64,000 nt of DNA, taken from the NCBI GenBank assembly GCA_900466875.1, contig UBNQ01000023.1, positions 124,001 through 188,000 on the forward strand, written 5' to 3'. Positions 9,225 to 17,665 of this stretch are shown here, piece by piece. The translations under genes and the position numbers were made by a program. This stretch comes from Hyphomicrobiales bacterium (GTDB taxonomy: Bacteria; Pseudomonadota; Alphaproteobacteria; Rhizobiales; Rhizobiaceae). Numbering within the stretch: position 1 is the stretch's first letter; every line of letters begins with the position of its first letter. The notes under the pieces are model-generated. The model ran no database searches. It worked only from the letters and a program-made list of their open reading frames with translations, and was not told the DNA's origin.

Positions 9225-11396
9225 TTACCAGACCTTACTGAGCTTGAAGCTGACCGTGCGGGCTTCGCCGTAACCGCAGAAGTACATCGTGTTGCAGCCT
9301 GCGACATATTCCTTGTCGAACAGGTTGGTCACGTTGAGCGAAGCCTTCCAGTCATTCTTTTCATAGCGGATGCCTGCATCGAACACGGTCGCATCGTCGA
9401 CCCGAAGCGTGTTCGCCTCATCCGCCCATGACTTGCCGCGATAACGCACGCCACCGCCGAGGCTCAGTCCTTCGAGAGCTCCCTGCGTAACGGTATAATC
9501 AAGCCAGAGGGAGGCAAGAACATTCGGCACGACGTTCGGAGTGTTTCCGGTGTAGATACCGTTCTCGGTGAACTCGAGATCGGTATAGGACACGGCGCCG
9601 ATCGTCTTCCAGTTGTCGTTGATGTTGAACTTGCCTTCGACCTCGAAGCCGCGCGAGCGAACCTCGCCAGCCTGCCTGTCCGGCGATCCAGGAGCGGTCA
9701 GCAGATAGTTCTGCTTGTCGATCTGGAACAGCGAAGCGGTGAGTACGCCGTCGACCCAGGTCGGCTCGTACTTGACGCCGACCTCGTACTGTTCGCCTTC
9801 TTCCGGCTTGTGCGCGCCATCGGCATTGCCGCCGACGACCGGGCTGAAGAAGCTTGCGATGCTGGCATACGGGGTTACGCCGTTATCGAATTCATAGGCG
9901 ATCCCGGCGCGGCCGCTCCAGGCGCTTTCGGACGCAGAGTATACGGACTGAGTGGTGCGGATGTTCTTAAGCTCGCTATCAACATAATCGAAGCGGCCGT
10001 TCAACGTTGCGATCCAGCCGCCACCGAACTTAATCTGGTCCTGCACATAGACGCCGACCTGGTTGATGTGGAATTTCTGCCAAGTGTAAGGGGCAAGTGT
10101 CGGTGGTGTGCCATCATACGGCCCCGAGCCGTCGCTGAGGTCGGGGGCGAATGCTGCCAACTGATTGTTGTCGAGTCGGTAGTAGCGATAATCGATACCG
10201 GCCATGACCTTGTGACTTGCGCCGCCGAGATCGAATTCATTTTCGAGCCGGTTGTCGATGTTGAAGGAACTGGCCTTCGACCGGACATCGTCGCCATACA
10301 TGTAGATGCCGGAATCGGTCTGGTCGTAGTCGAACGGATAGAGTTGTCGCTCGCGCTTGTTCAGGTTGGCGTAACGGAGGTTCTGAGTGAACTTCCAACC
10401 GCCCTCGAATTCGTGTTCGAATTCGTAGCCGATCATGGCCTGGGTCATGTAGCCGATATCGAAGTCCGAATCGCCCAGATAGACGTCGCGGTCGAGCTTG
10501 CCCGAACCCGGAATGTTGACCACGGTGCCGGCATAGGGCAGCAGACCGTTATTCGTATGCGTCTGGTCCAGGTGGCTGACATAACCCCAGAGATTCAGGC
10601 TGGTTGCATCGTCCGGCTGGATCGTCACCTGCGGCATGATGAAGCCGTGGATATCTTCCTGATCGTCCGAATAGCCGTTGCCGCCGGAAAGCTTGCCTGT
10701 CAGGCGGTAGCTGGCGGTGTCCGTGCCGGGAAGCTTGTCGGAGAGATCGAAGGCGCCATAGCCGGCTCCGTTGCTGTCGACGCCCAGTTCCGTATAGAAG
10801 TACGGTTGCGTTGTCGGCTGCTTGCGCACCATGTTGACGACACCGCCGGCATTGGCGCCGCCGAGCAGCACCGATGCCGGTCCCTTCAGCACTTCGATGC
10901 GTTCCAGCATGAACGCATCGATCTGAAAATTGCCGAAGGCGTGGTTCGTCAGCGCCAGATTGTCGAGGAAAAGGCCGGTCTGGCTGGCATTGAAGCCGCG
11001 CACATAGATCCAGTCCGTATCCGGGTCTGAGCCATAGGGCTGAGAGAAAACGCCCGGCGTGTAGAGCAGCGCCTGGTCGACCTTGTCGACAACGCCACGG
11101 TCGGCCATTTCTTCCGTACCGATGACGGATACCGACTGCGGAATTTCCTTCAGCGGCGTATCCGTCTTGGAACCGGTCGTCGTCTGTTTGGCGACATAAC
11201 CTCGGACCGGGCCGGTGCCGCCTTGTTCACCTTCGCCCTGGATGACGATCGGCGCGAGCGTCGAACCGCTCTGGGCCTGTGCTTCTTGCGCCTGTGCTGC
11301 CCAAGCTGCCACCAGCCCCACAGCCGCAACACCCGTCAACAGACCTGCCTTGACCACACCCGCTCTCAATGCGGAAGACTTCACCGATTTCTTCAT
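9225..11396 (-). CDS. TonB-dependent ferric siderophore receptor
   Basis: A 723-residue outer-membrane receptor. The long signal peptide ends in AQAQEAQAQ. A TonB-box-like PIVIQGE follows at about 48-54. The plug domain has TPLKEIPQSVSVIGTEEMAD, YVRGFNASQ and the strongly conserved LERIEVLKGPASVLLGG and GGVVNMVRKQP. The rest is a beta-barrel ending in an aromatic residue (VSFKLSKVW), as needed for outer-membrane assembly. The pattern is that of FhuA/FoxA-like hydroxamate siderophore receptors; the exact ligand cannot be told. It is flanked by an AraC regulator and a siderophore reductase, and a RirA-like operator lies about 45-60 bases upstream of the start. Confidence 0.94.
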   Translation of the reverse strand: MKKSVKSSALRAGVVKAGLLTGVAAVGLVAAWAAQAQEAQAQSGSTLAPIVIQGEGEQGGTGPVRGYVAKQTTTGSKTDTPLKEIPQSVSVIGTEEMADRGVVDKVDQALLYTPGVFSQPYGSDPDTDWIYVRGFNASQTGLFLDNLALTNHAFGNFQIDAFMLERIEVLKGPASVLLGGANAGGVVNMVRKQPTTQPYFYTELGVDSNGAGYGAFDLSDKLPGTDTASYRLTGKLSGGNGYSDDQEDIHGFIMPQVTIQPDDATSLNLWGYVSHLDQTHTNNGLLPYAGTVVNIPGSGKLDRDVYLGDSDFDIGYMTQAMIGYEFEHEFEGGWKFTQNLRYANLNKRERQLYPFDYDQTDSGIYMYGDDVRSKASSFNIDNRLENEFDLGGASHKVMAGIDYRYYRLDNNQLAAFAPDLSDGSGPYDGTPPTLAPYTWQKFHINQVGVYVQDQIKFGGGWIATLNGRFDYVDSELKNIRTTQSVYSASESAWSGRAGIAYEFDNGVTPYASIASFFSPVVGGNADGAHKPEEGEQYEVGVKYEPTWVDGVLTASLFQIDKQNYLLTAPGSPDRQAGEVRSRGFEVEGKFNINDNWKTIGAVSYTDLEFTENGIYTGNTPNVVPNVLASLWLDYTVTQGALEGLSLGGGVRYRGKSWADEANTLRVDDATVFDAGIRYEKNDWKASLNVTNLFDKEYVAGCNTMYFCGYGEARTVSFKLSKVW

Positions 11397-11439
11397 TTTG
11401 CCCCACTCGCGCCGCTTTGTTTGCGGTAATCTAATAAGG

Positions 11440-11454
11440 TGAGTGGTTAACTCA
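11440..11454 (-). promoter_or_regulatory. Candidate RirA iron-responsive operator
   Basis: TGAGTGGTTAACTCA fits the TGA-N9-TCA iron-responsive operator consensus known for RirA in rhizobia and is a palindrome with 5-bp arms (TGAGT/ACTCA). It is centred about 50 bp upstream of the TonB receptor start. The spacing and target type support repression under iron sufficiency. A 6-base consensus occurs often by chance, so the extra symmetry and position carry the call. Confidence 0.55.
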
Positions 11455-11539
11455 GATTAATTTTATGCGCTTGTTCTGATGTGCGGGACTTGAACGATAT
11501 TGGGCAAAGTTCGCATCCCTGCGCGATTGCCCGCATGTT

Positions 11540-12424
11540 TTATTCCGACTGTGACTTTTTCCACTGCGATGGCGCCAGCCCCACATGCTTGCGAAACACG
11601 CGGGAAAAATGCGCATGGTCGGAAAAACCCGTTTCCGCCGCGATTTCCGTCAGCGGCTGCTCGCCGGATTTCAGCATCTGTTTGGCGCGGGAAAGCCTCG
11701 CATTCATCTGCCACTCGTGCGGCGCCATTCCGGTCGAGGCCTTGAAGGAATGCGAAAAATGCGATTGCGACAGACCGGCCAGCATCGCCAGTTCTTCCAG
11801 CCGGATATTGCGCAGGCAATGCTGCTCGATGAATTCCGTCGCCCGCTTCAACTGCCAGGGCGCCAGCGCGCCGCGCTTGCGCGGTTCCGATTTGGCAAGC
11901 TTCAGCACGTCGATGAGAAGTGCCAGCGCCAGCCCGTCGCCGTAAAGATCGTGCAGCGGATCGGGATTGGCGATTTCGGTAGCGATCAGTTCGGCAAGCG
12001 CCATCACACGGTTGTCGGCAAAGACCAGTTGCGGGTCTTTCAGCCGGCGCGGATCGAGAGTGTCACCCAGCCGCCGGCTCATCGTGTCCGCTTCGAAATG
12101 GATGTCGAGATGCCGGACATATTGCACGTCCTTGATGTCGATCCACAGGTCCATCTCGGCAGGGATATAGGAGATTGGGCTGACGCTGGCATCCTGCAGC
12201 ATGCCCGTTTCGCGCGGCGTGCGCTTGAGCGCCGGACGCCCCTGTCCGCGCTGGTCGAGAAGGATGAACAGGCGCGGATCGCGCGCCACGTAATAGCCGC
12301 CGGCGTAAGCGGCGCATTCCACATCCCACAGGTCGGCGGTAATGCCGTTCCAGTATCGCCGACGCAGTCCCCCCAGAACCGAAAACCCTTCGATCTGGTT
12401 GCGCATTCTCGGCTGAAACGTCAT
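11540..12424 (-). CDS. AraC family transcriptional regulator
   Basis: A regulator of 294 residues from ATG 12424 (MTFQPRMRNQIEG). The open frame continues to 12508 but the extra N-terminus is arginine-rich without family features. The C-terminal ~100 residues carry two helix-turn-helix units: RLEELAMLAGLSQSHFSHSF and LTEIAAETGFSDHAHFSRVF, followed by KHVGLAPSQWKK, the AraC/XylS signature. The N-terminal half is a probable effector-sensing domain. Being next to the TonB receptor in the same direction, it is likely its activator, as AraC regulators of siderophore receptors often sense the ferric siderophore. That role is inferred from position. Confidence 0.9.
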   Translation of the reverse strand: MTFQPRMRNQIEGFSVLGGLRRRYWNGITADLWDVECAAYAGGYYVARDPRLFILLDQRGQGRPALKRTPRETGMLQDASVSPISYIPAEMDLWIDIKDVQYVRHLDIHFEADTMSRRLGDTLDPRRLKDPQLVFADNRVMALAELIATEIANPDPLHDLYGDGLALALLIDVLKLAKSEPRKRGALAPWQLKRATEFIEQHCLRNIRLEELAMLAGLSQSHFSHSFKASTGMAPHEWQMNARLSRAKQMLKSGEQPLTEIAAETGFSDHAHFSRVFRKHVGLAPSQWKKSQSE

Positions 12425-12545
12425 GCTCCGACCCCGCGGCTCCGCCCTCGTGATATTGGCCACGAGTAAAACTATCCTTCTTTTATCAAGTTTCCTGCCT
12501 GGCTTCAACCGTGACGAATCGGACGCCGTTTGCCACGGTTTGTCG

Positions 12546-14261
12546 TCAGGCGCCGTGCTGGGCGGAATGCAGGCGGTTGTAAGCGCCGCGCCGCGCGATC
12601 AGTTCCTGATGCGTGCCCTGTTCCAGAATGCCGTTTTCATCGATCACCACGATGCGGTCTGCACCCTGGATGGTGGCCAGCCGATGGGCAATGATCAGCG
12701 TCGTGCGGCCGACGGCAAGTTCGGACAGCGACCGCTGGATTGCCCGTTCGGTTTCCGTATCGAGCGCCGAGGTCGCCTCGTCGAGGATCAGGATCGGCGG
12801 GTTCTTCAGGAACATCCGGGCGATCGCCACGCGCTGTTTCTGGCCGCCCGAAAGTTTTACGCCGCGTTCGCCCACCACCGTATCCAGCCCGTCCGGCAGG
12901 TCGGCGATCATCTCTTCCAGCCGTGCCCGGCGCGCCGCTTCCATGATCTCCACATCGCTTGCGCCGAGGCGGCCATAGGCGATGTTTTCGCGCATCGTGC
13001 CGCCAAACAGGAACACATCCTGCTGCACGATGCCGATCTGCTGGCGCAGCGACGCCTTGGTCATGCTGCGAATATCCAGACCGTCGATCGTGATGCTGCC
13101 GCCCGTAACATCGTAGAAACGCGGAAGAAGCGAGCACATCGTGGTCTTGCCTGCACCCGAGGGGCCGACAAAGGCGATCGTTTCACCGGGCTCGATCGTC
13201 AGGCTGACATCCTTCAGGATCGGCTTGTCGGCGCTGTAACCGAAAGAAATGCCGTTATAGTCGATCGCGCCCTTGAGCGCACCGACCGCGACCGCATCCG
13301 GCGCGTCGGCAATATCCGGCTCGGTATCGAGAAGCTCGGTAAAGCGGCGGAAGCCGGCAATACCCTTGGGATAGGTCTCGATGACGGAATTGATCTTTTC
13401 CACCGGACGGAAAAACACGGTGACGAGCAGCAGGAAGCCGATGAAGCCGCCGGCCGTCAGCTCGCCCTGCAGCACGAACCAGGCGCCGCAGACCATCACG
13501 ATCATCTGCGTCAGCCGCATGCTCATGTAGCTCAGCGAGGTGCTGGCGGCCATGATCTTGTAGGCTTCGAGCTTCACCCGGCGGTAGTTCTGGTTGTCAC
13601 GCTCGAACAAGGCCCGCTCATGCGGTTCGTTGGCAAATGCCTGCACGACGCGCATGCCGCCGACATTTTCCTCGATCCGGGCGTTGAAATCGCCCACCCG
13701 CTCGAACAGCCGGCGAAAATTTGCGCTCATCCGCGCGCCGTAGCGGCTGGTTACCCAGGCCGTCAGCGGCACGACCAATGCGGTGATAAGCGCAAGCTTC
13801 CAGTTGACCGACATCATCAGTGCCAGCGCGCCGATAAAGGTCATGATGGCGATGAACAGGTCTTCGGGACCGTGATGCGCAACTTCGCCGATTTCCTCAA
13901 GATCCTTGGTCAGCCGCCCGACGAGATGCCCGGTCTTGTGGTTGTCGTAATAGCGGAAGGAAAGCTTCTGCATGTGGTTGAAGGCTTCCCGGCGCATGTC
14001 GGTCTCGATATTGATGCCGAGCATGTGGCCCCAATAGGTGACCACCACCATCAGGCCGGTATTCAGCGCGTAGCAGACAAGCAGGGCAATCGAGGCGATC
14101 ACGATCAGGAACCATTCCTGCGTCACCAGCAGCCGGTCGACGAACAGCTTGACCGCCATCGGAAAACCGAGCTCCAGCAGGCCGGAAACGACCGCGCAGC
14201 CGAAATCGAGAATGAACAACCCCTTGTAGGGGCGGTAATAGGCGAAGAAACGGGAAAGCAT
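12546..14261 (-). CDS. ABC exporter, fused permease and ATPase
   Basis: A half-size ABC exporter of 571 residues if started at ATG 14261 (MLSRFFAYYRPYKGLF). The frame extends to 14336, but the extra 25 residues lack sense. Six membrane spans in the first ~310 residues precede the nucleotide-binding domain, which has Walker A GPSGAGKTTM, the signature [13 protein letters not shown], Walker [13 protein letters not shown] and the H-loop IAHRLATI. It resembles MsbA/BmrA-type lipid or multidrug exporters. The substrate is unknown, and it is probably a homodimer. It stands alone between the AraC gene and a secreted hypothetical protein. Confidence 0.92.
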   Translation of the reverse strand: MLSRFFAYYRPYKGLFILDFGCAVVSGLLELGFPMAVKLFVDRLLVTQEWFLIVIASIALLVCYALNTGLMVVVTYWGHMLGINIETDMRREAFNHMQKLSFRYYDNHKTGHLVGRLTKDLEEIGEVAHHGPEDLFIAIMTFIGALALMMSVNWKLALITALVVPLTAWVTSRYGARMSANFRRLFERVGDFNARIEENVGGMRVVQAFANEPHERALFERDNQNYRRVKLEAYKIMAASTSLSYMSMRLTQMIVMVCGAWFVLQGELTAGGFIGFLLLVTVFFRPVEKINSVIETYPKGIAGFRRFTELLDTEPDIADAPDAVAVGALKGAIDYNGISFGYSADKPILKDVSLTIEPGETIAFVGPSGAGKTTMCSLLPRFYDVTGGSITIDGLDIRSMTKASLRQQIGIVQQDVFLFGGTMRENIAYGRLGASDVEIMEAARRARLEEMIADLPDGLDTVVGERGVKLSGGQKQRVAIARMFLKNPPILILDEATSALDTETERAIQRSLSELAVGRTTLIIAHRLATIQGADRIVVIDENGILEQGTHQELIARRGAYNRLHSAQHGA

Positions 14262-14495
14262 TACGGCATCTCTGGAATGTGGTGCGGCGAAGTATTGCCG
14301 GGAGAAGGGCAGCCAAACATGAGCCGCATCCTCCATATTCGAAAATGATCGTGTTCGGAAAGTCTAATTGTGGTGGGCAGCAGGCGAAATGAGAATCGCG
14401 TTTCGCTCAGATCTCCATCCGACATCAACGGATTCGAGAAAATGCAACGCAAATTGGCCCTCGCGCAGGCGCGCCCAGCCGTTTGTTCTTGAGCC

Positions 14496-15275
14496 TCAGT
14501 CGCCGCTGGCCATGAATTTCCATTGCCCGTCGAGCGAGATACCGAGGCGGTAAAAATTGTAATTGCCGGTTTCTTCCATGCCCATCAGGTCGCCTGCGGT
14601 AACGATGCGCAGCAGTTCGACCCGTTCCGGCGGGCTGAGCTCGGACAGCGTCTTGCCGGCGAAATAGGGCCAGACATAGGTCTCGTCCGGCGTGCCGGCA
14701 TCGAGGCGGGCAGCACCTGTCGCCAGAAGATCGAGCATGATCGCCAGAATTTCCTGGCCCTGCGGGTCGCCGGAGAAATTCTTCAGCGTATCGATGGGAT
14801 CGTCGCTCTCGTTGTTCATGATTTGCGGCGGTTTCGGCGTGCCTTCGATCAGCGGCCGCAGCCGCTCGATATCGCCCGATGCTGCCGCTTCCACCAGCTT
14901 TTCGCGCATGGCCTTTACCGGTGTGGGCAGGGTGGAGAGGTCGCGGATGATTTCTGCCGACGATTGCTCGGTGGACGTGGCCGCCGCCGCCGGATTGGCG
15001 CCCGTCTCGTTGGTTTTGGGAGCGTTTTTGCCACCGGCCTCAGGCGCCACGTTCTCGGCGTCGTCCTGGTTTGCATCGTTTTGCGAAGGCTGGCCGGGCG
15101 TCGTCTGTGACGTTCCCTCGAATGCCTGCCGCAGCGGCGTTTCCTGGGGCAGCGTGTTTTCGGCAGCAGGCGCCATGCTTCCATCCGAAAGCGCAAACGC
15201 ATTCGCAGACGCACAGGAAATCACTGCAGTTGCCAGCAGCCGTATCGTCAGGAGTTTCAAAGAGGCGTTCCGCAT
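14496..15275 (-). CDS. Secreted hypothetical protein with Asn/Gln/Ala-rich linker
   Basis: A 259-residue protein from ATG 15275 (MRNASLKLLTIRLLATAVIS), which gives a clean signal peptide ending near ANAFA. The frame extends to 15419, but that part overlaps the next gene and reads as noise. After the signal comes a low-complexity region (about 35-110) and then a folded C-terminal domain with DIERLRPLIEGTPKPPQI and LSPPERVELLRIVTAGDLMG, ending YRLGISLDGQWKFMASGD. I recognise it only as a rhizobial-type conserved periplasmic protein and cannot assign a function. It lies 13 bp downstream of the 85-residue gene, in the same direction. Confidence 0.75.
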   Translation of the reverse strand: MRNASLKLLTIRLLATAVISCASANAFALSDGSMAPAAENTLPQETPLRQAFEGTSQTTPGQPSQNDANQDDAENVAPEAGGKNAPKTNETGANPAAAATSTEQSSAEIIRDLSTLPTPVKAMREKLVEAAASGDIERLRPLIEGTPKPPQIMNNESDDPIDTLKNFSGDPQGQEILAIMLDLLATGAARLDAGTPDETYVWPYFAGKTLSELSPPERVELLRIVTAGDLMGMEETGNYNFYRLGISLDGQWKFMASGD

Positions 15276-15288
15276 GGGAAGCTCGATA

Positions 15289-15546
15289 TTACTGGATATT
15301 GCGTTCGGGAGAAAACTCGCCAGCCAGCATCCGCTGACGAAGTGATTCGAGCAGGGCCTCCGCACCTTCCTCGCCGCGTTGGCGGATCGTTTCGCGCATG
15401 GCGAAGGCGATTGCTGCATCGGCGATGATTTCCGGCTCGATACCGTCTGCGCGTCCGTCTGCCCAGGCGTCGTTCTGATATTCGAGCGCGACCTGCATCT
15501 TCTCGTGGACGATCATGTCATCGATTTCGTTGCGGCCTGACTGCAT
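15289..15546 (-). CDS. Small conserved hypothetical protein, 85 aa
   Basis: A short soluble protein starting MQSGRNEIDDMIVHEKMQVA, mostly helical and acidic, with IIADAAIAFAMRETIRQRGE in the middle. The start at 15546 has GAGGAAAG at good distance. It precedes the secreted 259-residue gene by 13 bp, so the two probably form an operon. No known domain is recognised. The coding pattern and ribosome site support it as real. Confidence 0.7.
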   Translation of the reverse strand: MQSGRNEIDDMIVHEKMQVALEYQNDAWADGRADGIEPEIIADAAIAFAMRETIRQRGEEGAEALLESLRQRMLAGEFSPERNIQ

Positions 15547-15662
15547 ACTGAACTTTCCTCGGTGCCGGCCAATGAGGCCGATTTGATTACTGCGCCGTTA
15601 AGAACTTTATCAGCCTTTTATCGAAACGACACGCCTTCCTGACGAAAGAGGTAAATAATCCG

Positions 15663-16100
15663 CTAATTTCCGAAGCGGGAGGTTATTTCCGTCGCAAGTG
15701 TTGCGCCTTCGTTACGGTATCGCTCCTCCGCGGTGCGGGCGGCGAGCGTGCAGGATGTGTGCACGGCAGCAAAGGAGCGGTATCCGCGATTATAGGCCGC
15801 CGTCAATCGCTCACGCCGCGCCGGCTCGTTTGCCGCATCGGAATCGAGCAGTTGCCGCATCGTCCGGCGCCAGTCTTCTTGCGGCGCGCCGCACAGCTCC
15901 CTCAGGTAACTGATCGACCCCAACACCTCGCCAAGTCGCAAAAGCGGGACGTCGTAAGGCGCGGGCTTGGCCGTTTCGGTCGGTGCGGCCTGCTGTGCCG
16001 GAGCCTTGGTCTCGGCTGTCGGCTTCTTCGTCGCCTGGGCTGCAAGCGGCGAGGCGATGGCAAGAAGCATGGGCAGGGCGAGGCATGCAGCGGATTTCAA
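15663..16100 (-). CDS. TIGR02301 family secreted protein
   Basis: A protein of about 145 residues with a signal peptide (LKSAACLALPMLLAIASPLA) and the TIGR02301 pattern: YDVPLLRLGEVLGSISYLRE, a Cys after LREL, NRGYRSFAAVHTSC with the second Cys, and ERYRNEGATLATEI. Two conserved cysteines suggest a periplasmic disulfide. I place the start at TTG 16100, with AAGGA six bases upstream. The ATG at 16163 adds a charged stretch (MANHGHPNRHVRSRTPNKEF) that would spoil the signal sequence. Function unknown; the family is typical of Rhizobiales. Confidence 0.78.
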   Translation of the reverse strand: MKSAACLALPMLLAIASPLAAQATKKPTAETKAPAQQAAPTETAKPAPYDVPLLRLGEVLGSISYLRELCGAPQEDWRRTMRQLLDSDAANEPARRERLTAAYNRGYRSFAAVHTSCTLAARTAEERYRNEGATLATEITSRFGN

Positions 16101-16181
16101 ACGGAATTCCTTGTTTGGGGTCCGGGATCGGACGTGGCGATTCGGATGTCCGTGATTCGCCACCTGACCGACGTTGCGATA

Positions 16182-16616
16182 TTACCGGTCAGCGTCGAGG
16201 GCCGCTAGCTTTTCGGCGCAATCGCGAACGCTGGGCGGGCAGGGCAGGCGGCGGATCTCTTCAGCCGTATACCAGCCAGGATCGGCGGCATCGTCGGCGG
16301 CGATCGCCTCGACGTCCAGATCGGCGTCGATCTTGAAGACGGAAAGTAAGAAATGTTGTCCGCCATCCTTCTCACTCTTCAGGTCGTAGGTTGTGAAGAG
16401 TGTCGGATTGCGCGCCTGAATTCCCGTCTCCTCGAAAAACTCCCGCAGCGCAGTTTCTGCCGGTGTTTCTCCCGCCTCGGCCCGACCACCGGGAAAAGCA
16501 AAAAGATCGGCCATCGGCGGGTTCTTCCGCCGGATCAGAAGAAAACGACCGTCGCGTTCGAGAATGGCGGAAGAGGCGGCTTGGGGAGAGGCGGGCATGG
16601 CGAAGCGGTCCATCAT
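16182..16616 (-). CDS. NUDIX hydrolase
   Basis: From ATG 16616 the protein is 144 residues. The NUDIX box GRAEAGETPAETALREFFEE fits GX5EX7REUXEEXGU at about residues 44-66. The preceding AILERDGRFLLIRRKN and the LFAFPGG strand are typical. It hydrolyses nucleoside diphosphates linked to another moiety; the exact substrate is unknown. The open frame extends to 16862 but would run through the divergent parDE promoter and into the antitoxin, so the longer version is rejected. It is transcribed divergently from parDE pair 1. Confidence 0.88.
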   Translation of the reverse strand: MMDRFAMPASPQAASSAILERDGRFLLIRRKNPPMADLFAFPGGRAEAGETPAETALREFFEETGIQARNPTLFTTYDLKSEKDGGQHFLLSVFKIDADLDVEAIAADDAADPGWYTAEEIRRLPCPPSVRDCAEKLAALDADR

Positions 16617-16662
16617 TCTGCTGCGGTATGCGGCACGACTGTCAGATCGTAGCTGCCAGCGC

Positions 16663-16696
16663 GGATATTGCAAAAGTATTGTAAAATACAATATCC
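16663..16696. promoter_or_regulatory. Nested inverted repeat, likely ParD operator/promoter
   Basis: GGATATTG (16663-16670) and CAATATCC (16689-16696) flank an inner palindrome TATTGTA-AAA-TACAATA (16677-16693). The AT-rich element sits 23-56 bases before the antitoxin start, where autoregulating ParD proteins bind. It could also influence the divergent NUDIX gene. Confidence 0.6.
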
Positions 16697-16718
16697 TTCT
16701 GGTTCTGAGGAGTATGAC

Positions 16719-16979
16719 ATGGCGCGCGCTAAAACCTTTTCTCTTGGTGAAGCCTATGACGGCATTCTTGCCGATCTTGTCAGGAATGGCCGATTCGGCA
16801 CGGAGACCGAGGTTGTGCGTGCCGGCATTCGTATGCTTGCTGACTATGAAATGCGAATGCAATCCCTGCGACAGGCCATATCCGCCGCTGATGAAGAGAT
16901 CGAGGCTGGGCTGGGGATTGAGTACGAAAGCGCCGAAGCCCTGCTGGCGGATGTCATGAACGATGACGACGAGCGGTAA
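16719..16979 (+). CDS. parD: ParD-like antitoxin (pair 1)
   Basis: An 86-residue antitoxin from ATG 16719 (MARAKTFSLGEAYDG), preceded by CTGAGGAG. The N-terminal ~45 residues form the ribbon-helix-helix DNA-binding domain, ending ETEVVRAGIRMLADYE. The C-terminal part, with EEIEAGLGIEYESAEALLAD, is the toxin-binding tail typical of ParD/CC2985-family antitoxins. Its end overlaps the toxin start by 17 bases. The AT-rich palindrome just upstream is the expected autoregulatory site. An upstream ATG at 16668 lies inside that palindrome and is not used here. Confidence 0.87.
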   Translation: MARAKTFSLGEAYDGILADLVRNGRFGTETEVVRAGIRMLADYEMRMQSLRQAISAADEEIEAGLGIEYESAEALLADVMNDDDER

Positions 16980-17277
16980 ACGGTCAAAGCGGCTGGTTGT
17001 TTCGCCTCTCGCGCGTGCCGATCTGCGCGGTATTCGGCGTTTTATCGCGGAAAGCAGCCCATTTTATGCCAGGGAATTTCTGGCTGACCTGACGGCAAAG
17101 ATTCACTGGATCGCCAAGGCCGATTTCACCGGTGCGCCACGAGACCATATTTTGAGCGGCCTGAGAGCGCTTCCCTATCGCCGGCGTTGCATTTACTACA
17201 GATCCTATCCCGACCGGATCGTGATCCTGCGGGTGATGCACATGGCGCAGGACGTCAAACGACAGGATTTCGAATAG
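16963..17277 (+). CDS. parE: ParE/RelE-family toxin (pair 1)
   Basis: A 104-residue toxin with the ParE fold pattern: VVSPLARADLRGIRRFIAE at the N-terminus and SGLRALPYRRRCIYYR plus DRIVILRVMH in the core. ParE toxins generally target DNA gyrase, although this class can differ. The start overlaps the antitoxin end, giving the usual coupled order antitoxin-toxin. From residue 11 on it aligns without gaps to the toxin of pair 3 (47.3-47.6 kb). The frame is intact, so the pair is probably functional. ynfA begins 6 bp after the stop. Confidence 0.87.
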   Translation: MTTSGKRSKRLVVSPLARADLRGIRRFIAESSPFYAREFLADLTAKIHWIAKADFTGAPRDHILSGLRALPYRRRCIYYRSYPDRIVILRVMHMAQDVKRQDFE

Positions 17278-17283
17278 CCTTCG

Positions 17284-17610
17284 ATGCAGACCTATCTCCT
17301 CTATGCCTTTGCCGCCCTTGCTGAAATAGCCGGTTGTTTTGCTTTCTGGGCCTGGCTGAAACTGGATAAGTCGCCCCTCTGGCTGGCGCCGGGAATGGTT
17401 TCGCTGGCGGCCTTCGCCTGGGCGCTTGCGCTGGTGCCGGCGGAAGCGGCGGGGCGTGCTTATGCAGCCTACGGGGCTATCTACATCGTCGCCTCGGTTC
17501 TCTGGCTCTGGGGCGTCGAGGGACGTTCACCCGATCGCTGGGACGTGACGGGGGCTGTCGTCTGCCTGGTCGGCGGAGCAATCATCCTATTTGGCCCGCG
17601 CAGCGCCTGA
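17284..17610 (+). CDS. ynfA: YnfA family inner-membrane protein
   Basis: A 108-residue protein with four hydrophobic spans: [57 protein letters not shown] and the last around [17 protein letters not shown]. The E-x-x-G-C motif in span 1 and RSPDRWD before span 4 are characteristic of YnfA/UPF0060, which is related to small multidrug-resistance proteins. Length matches the family (about 108). It follows parE by 6 bp and may be read through from the toxin-antitoxin promoter. The transport role is inferred from family. Confidence 0.92.
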   Translation: MQTYLLYAFAALAEIAGCFAFWAWLKLDKSPLWLAPGMVSLAAFAWALALVPAEAAGRAYAAYGAIYIVASVLWLWGVEGRSPDRWDVTGAVVCLVGGAIILFGPRSA

Positions 17611-17665
17611 TTTGGTTCGACTGAGTTTCTTGACCAGTTCAAAAACGGATGCCATCTAAAACCCC

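Noticed and set aside
12423-14348. 641-codon plus-strand ORF antisense to the ABC exporter
   Set aside because: Its composition (many H, R, D) is that of a shadow frame, and the exporter on the other strand has all ABC motifs.
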